Assembly (NCBI GenBank): GCA_030587505.1
Contig: JAUQYY010000258.1
Span: 1-6,879, forward strand
Length of the DNA: 6,879 nucleotides
From: Candidatus Sigynarchaeota archaeon
GTDB taxonomy: Archaea > Asgardarchaeota > Jordarchaeia > Jordarchaeales > Jordarchaeaceae
Reading direction: 5' to 3'
How positions within the stretch are numbered: position 1 is the stretch's first letter; each line of letters opens with the position of its first letter. Both the position numbers and the translations under genes were made by a program. Shown piece by piece: positions 5,456 through 6,879 of this stretch. Below the pieces are notes generated by a model. It saw nothing but the letters and a program-made list of their open reading frames with translations, did no database searches and was not told the DNA's origin.

Positions 5456-5548
5456 CAATACTTATGGCTAAAAGTATTGGTCAGAACTTCCCGCAGTGTC
5501 CCGTTTTTCTACGCTCATGTGTTACGGGTTGCAGAGAAATCTGCAATC
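5456..5548 (+). other. Hairpin-rich putative leader of the acyl-CoA dehydrogenase mRNA
   Basis: CAATACTT (5456-5463) pairs with AAGTATTG (5472-5479) around 8 bases. GGTTGCAGA (5527-5535) and TCTGCAATC (5540-5548) form a nine-pair stem, one pair being G-U, closed by a GAAA tetraloop (5536-5539) of the stable GNRA class. CCCGT (5500-5504) can pair with ACGGG (5524-5528), partly competing with that stem. I do not recognise a known riboswitch or guide-RNA family. Confidence 0.4.
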
Positions 5549-5636
5549 GGGGCAGACCGCTTCCTTCTATATTCAGCGCCAAAAAAGGGTTTCTTGGAAT
5601 AAGATTATGGTTGACCGTGTAGATTTTCTTCTTTCT

Positions 5637-5643
5637 GGAGGTG
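5637..5643 (+). promoter_or_regulatory. Ribosome binding site deciding the acyl-CoA dehydrogenase start
   Basis: GGAGGTG stands seven bases before TTG 5651, the only sensible start in the frame that reads FPWWTEKQKKLAEE. The same heptamer precedes the crotonase gene. Confidence 0.8.
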
Positions 5644-5650
5644 TGGATTT

Positions 5651-6879
5651 TTGGAAACGTTTCCGTGGTGGACTGAAAAACAGAAAAAGCTTGCCGAAGA
5701 AGTGGAAGATTTTGTTGAGGAGAACACTCCCGCGCAGCTGAGGCTCTCTGGAGGTTTGAGAATCCCGAAGACCTCATAAGAAAGGTGGGTGAGAAGGGCT
5801 GGTACGGAACACTGATTCCCGAGGAGTACGGGGGTATGGGAGGCGAGGTTGGAGTTACCGGCGCCTGCATAGTGGCGGAGGGACTCGCCCGCCTCGGCAC
5901 CATCGCAACAATATACAGCACAACGTGCTTCGGAGGAACCCATCAGCTCGTCAGGCTGGGAACCGAGGAGCAGAAGGAGAAGTGGCTCCCCCGGATCGCC
6001 AGGGGAGAGCAGATAAACGCCCTCTGCCTCACGGAACCCTTCGTCGGTTCCGATGCTGCGGGCGTCACAACCACAGCAAAACGCGTCGACGGCGGATACG
6101 TCATAAACGGCAAGAAAAGGTTCATCAGCACGAGCGGAATCGCCGACGCCTACTTCGTCTACGTGAAAACAAGCGACGACCCAGCGGACAGGGCGGCCTA
6201 CAAACACCTCACCGCCCTCTACGTTGAGAAAGGGACGTCCGGCTTCACCGTTGAGCGGATAAACGCCCTCGGGGTTTTCGACGGGGTTCGCAACGGCGTC
6301 CTTAACTTCAAGGACGTTTTCGTCCCCGAGGAGAACGTGGTCGGCGGAGAAGGAATGGGGTGGATGTGCATGATCAGCGGACTCAACCTGGAGAGGTGCC
6401 TAATCGCCGTCGGCCTGGTTGCGGGCATGCGCGAAGCCCTCAGATACTCATACTACATGAGTCAGAGAAGAGTCCAGTTCGGCAAGCGCACAATAGAGTT
6501 TGAGAGCAACCAGTACAGAATAGCTGACATGATAATAGGCTACAAGACAGCCCGACTCCTAACGTACCACGCAGCCTCCCTAATCGACCAGGGACTGGAA
6601 CCCCTCATCGAGGCGAACAGCGCAAAGATATACGCAACCGAAACCGCTAGAAAAATCGCCGAAGACGCCCTACAGGTGATGGGCGGCGACGGCTTCACAA
6701 AGTACTACCCCGTCGAAGCACTCCTGCGTGACGCCAAGCTCCTCGAAGTCGGCGGAGGCACAAACGACGTACTCAGACGCCTCATCTCAGGCCAAGGATG
6801 GAGGATAATGAAGGACCTGCTAAAGCCTCCCCGCCGCCGCGTTCACGACGAGCTGGGAATCCCCATACCCTACTTCAGA
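5651..6879 (+). CDS. Acyl-CoA dehydrogenase, 3' end outside window, apparent frameshift
   Basis: This flavoenzyme oxidises an acyl-CoA to the trans-2-enoyl-CoA, the first beta-oxidation step, passing electrons to an ETF-type acceptor. It starts at TTG 5651 (METFPWWTEKQKKLAEEVEDF) and reads to the window end, about 410 residues, so the stop should be close. The frame shifts around 5729-5736: after ENTP the sequence continues in the next frame as AAEALWRFENPEDL. One missing base, for example a C in the CCC run, repairs it. The rest is unbroken. Signature CLTEPFVGSDAAG (about 149-161) contacts FAD, and QVMGGDGF plus LLRDAK mark the C-terminal domain. At the usual catalytic-base position, EGT is replaced by GGT (about residue 369). 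A Glu in LNLERC (about 248) occupies the alternative site used in isovaleryl- and long-chain acyl-CoA dehydrogenases. Substrate cannot be told from sequence. Confidence 0.9.

Larger units (their letters stand above)
4873..5636. other. Long non-coding gap between hicA and the acyl-CoA dehydrogenase
   Basis: About 760 bases carry no gene I can support. A TTG-initiated frame at 5083-5295 has no ribosome binding site and an AT-driven, aromatic-rich composition. Near hicA, CACCG/CGGTG (4892-4896, 4907-4911) and AGCAGTT/AACTGCT (4915-4921, 4960-4966) are inverted repeats that may end the hicBA transcript or fold as RNA. Further on come a cluster of palindromes (5295-5345), an AT-rich promoter-like tract (5421-5439) and two stable hairpins (5456-5479, 5527-5548). 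Confidence 0.55.

Noticed and set aside
5496..5741. Plus-strand ATG frame of 81 codons overlapping the acyl-CoA dehydrogenase start
   Set aside because: It runs in a different frame over the leader hairpins and the true N-terminus and lacks a ribosome binding site.
5481..6207. Two minus-strand open frames opposite the acyl-CoA dehydrogenase
   Set aside because: The plus strand encodes conserved acyl-CoA dehydrogenase motifs throughout; the antisense frames are Leu/Ser/Pro-rich by-products.
1..6879. CRISPR array, tRNA, rRNA or insertion sequence
   Set aside because: I scanned for regular repeats with spacers, T-arm/anticodon patterns and transposase motifs and found none.

Overview
The window looks archaeal. 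Strong Shine-Dalgarno sites of the GGAGGTG type sit 5-7 bases before the starts of two genes, AT-rich TATA-like boxes lie in the gaps, three genes use GTG or TTG starts, and AGG, AGA and ATA codons are frequent in otherwise GC-rich genes. The pairing of an acyl-CoA dehydrogenase with an enoyl-CoA hydratase, beside archaeal-style MazF-like and HicBA modules, would suit a Bathyarchaeia-like or related lineage. That placement is a guess; no RNA gene or marker fixes the taxon.

Layout. 1-465 (+): 3' part of an orotate phosphoribosyltransferase-like protein. 533-1925 (-): convergent phytoene-desaturase-type FAD oxidoreductase, broken by one extra base in a G5 run at 1007-1011. 1926-2456: AT-rich gap with two protein-like open segments, two TATA-like boxes and a palindrome. 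2457-2969 (+): toxin-antitoxin pair, a short coiled-coil antitoxin frameshifted at an A7 run and an intact PemK/MazF-like toxin. 3256-4077 (+): enoyl-CoA hydratase (crotonase) with both catalytic glutamates, followed by an intrinsic-type terminator. 4129-4417: gap with nested inverted repeats that could be a structured RNA. 4418-4872 (+): hicB-hicA with ATGA overlap. 4873-5650: long gap with palindromes and stable hairpins, probably including the leader of the last gene. 5651-6879 (+): acyl-CoA dehydrogenase, start present, running off the window end, with one frameshift near 5729-5736.

How the genes fit. The acyl-CoA dehydrogenase and crotonase catalyse the first two steps of beta-oxidation-like acyl-CoA metabolism. 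They share an almost identical ribosome binding site and GC-rich codon use. The two toxin-antitoxin pairs and their gaps are more AT-rich and look like accessory insertions around the crotonase. The phosphoribosyltransferase and FAD oxidoreductase have no evident functional link to the rest.

Main cautions. Three genes carry single-base frameshifts, two of them in homopolymer runs, so consensus sequencing error is at least as likely as real decay. I found no convincing undescribed multi-gene system. The best leads are the structured gap before hicBA, the hairpin-rich leader before the acyl-CoA dehydrogenase, and the loss of the usual catalytic glutamate in that enzyme with retention of the alternative one.
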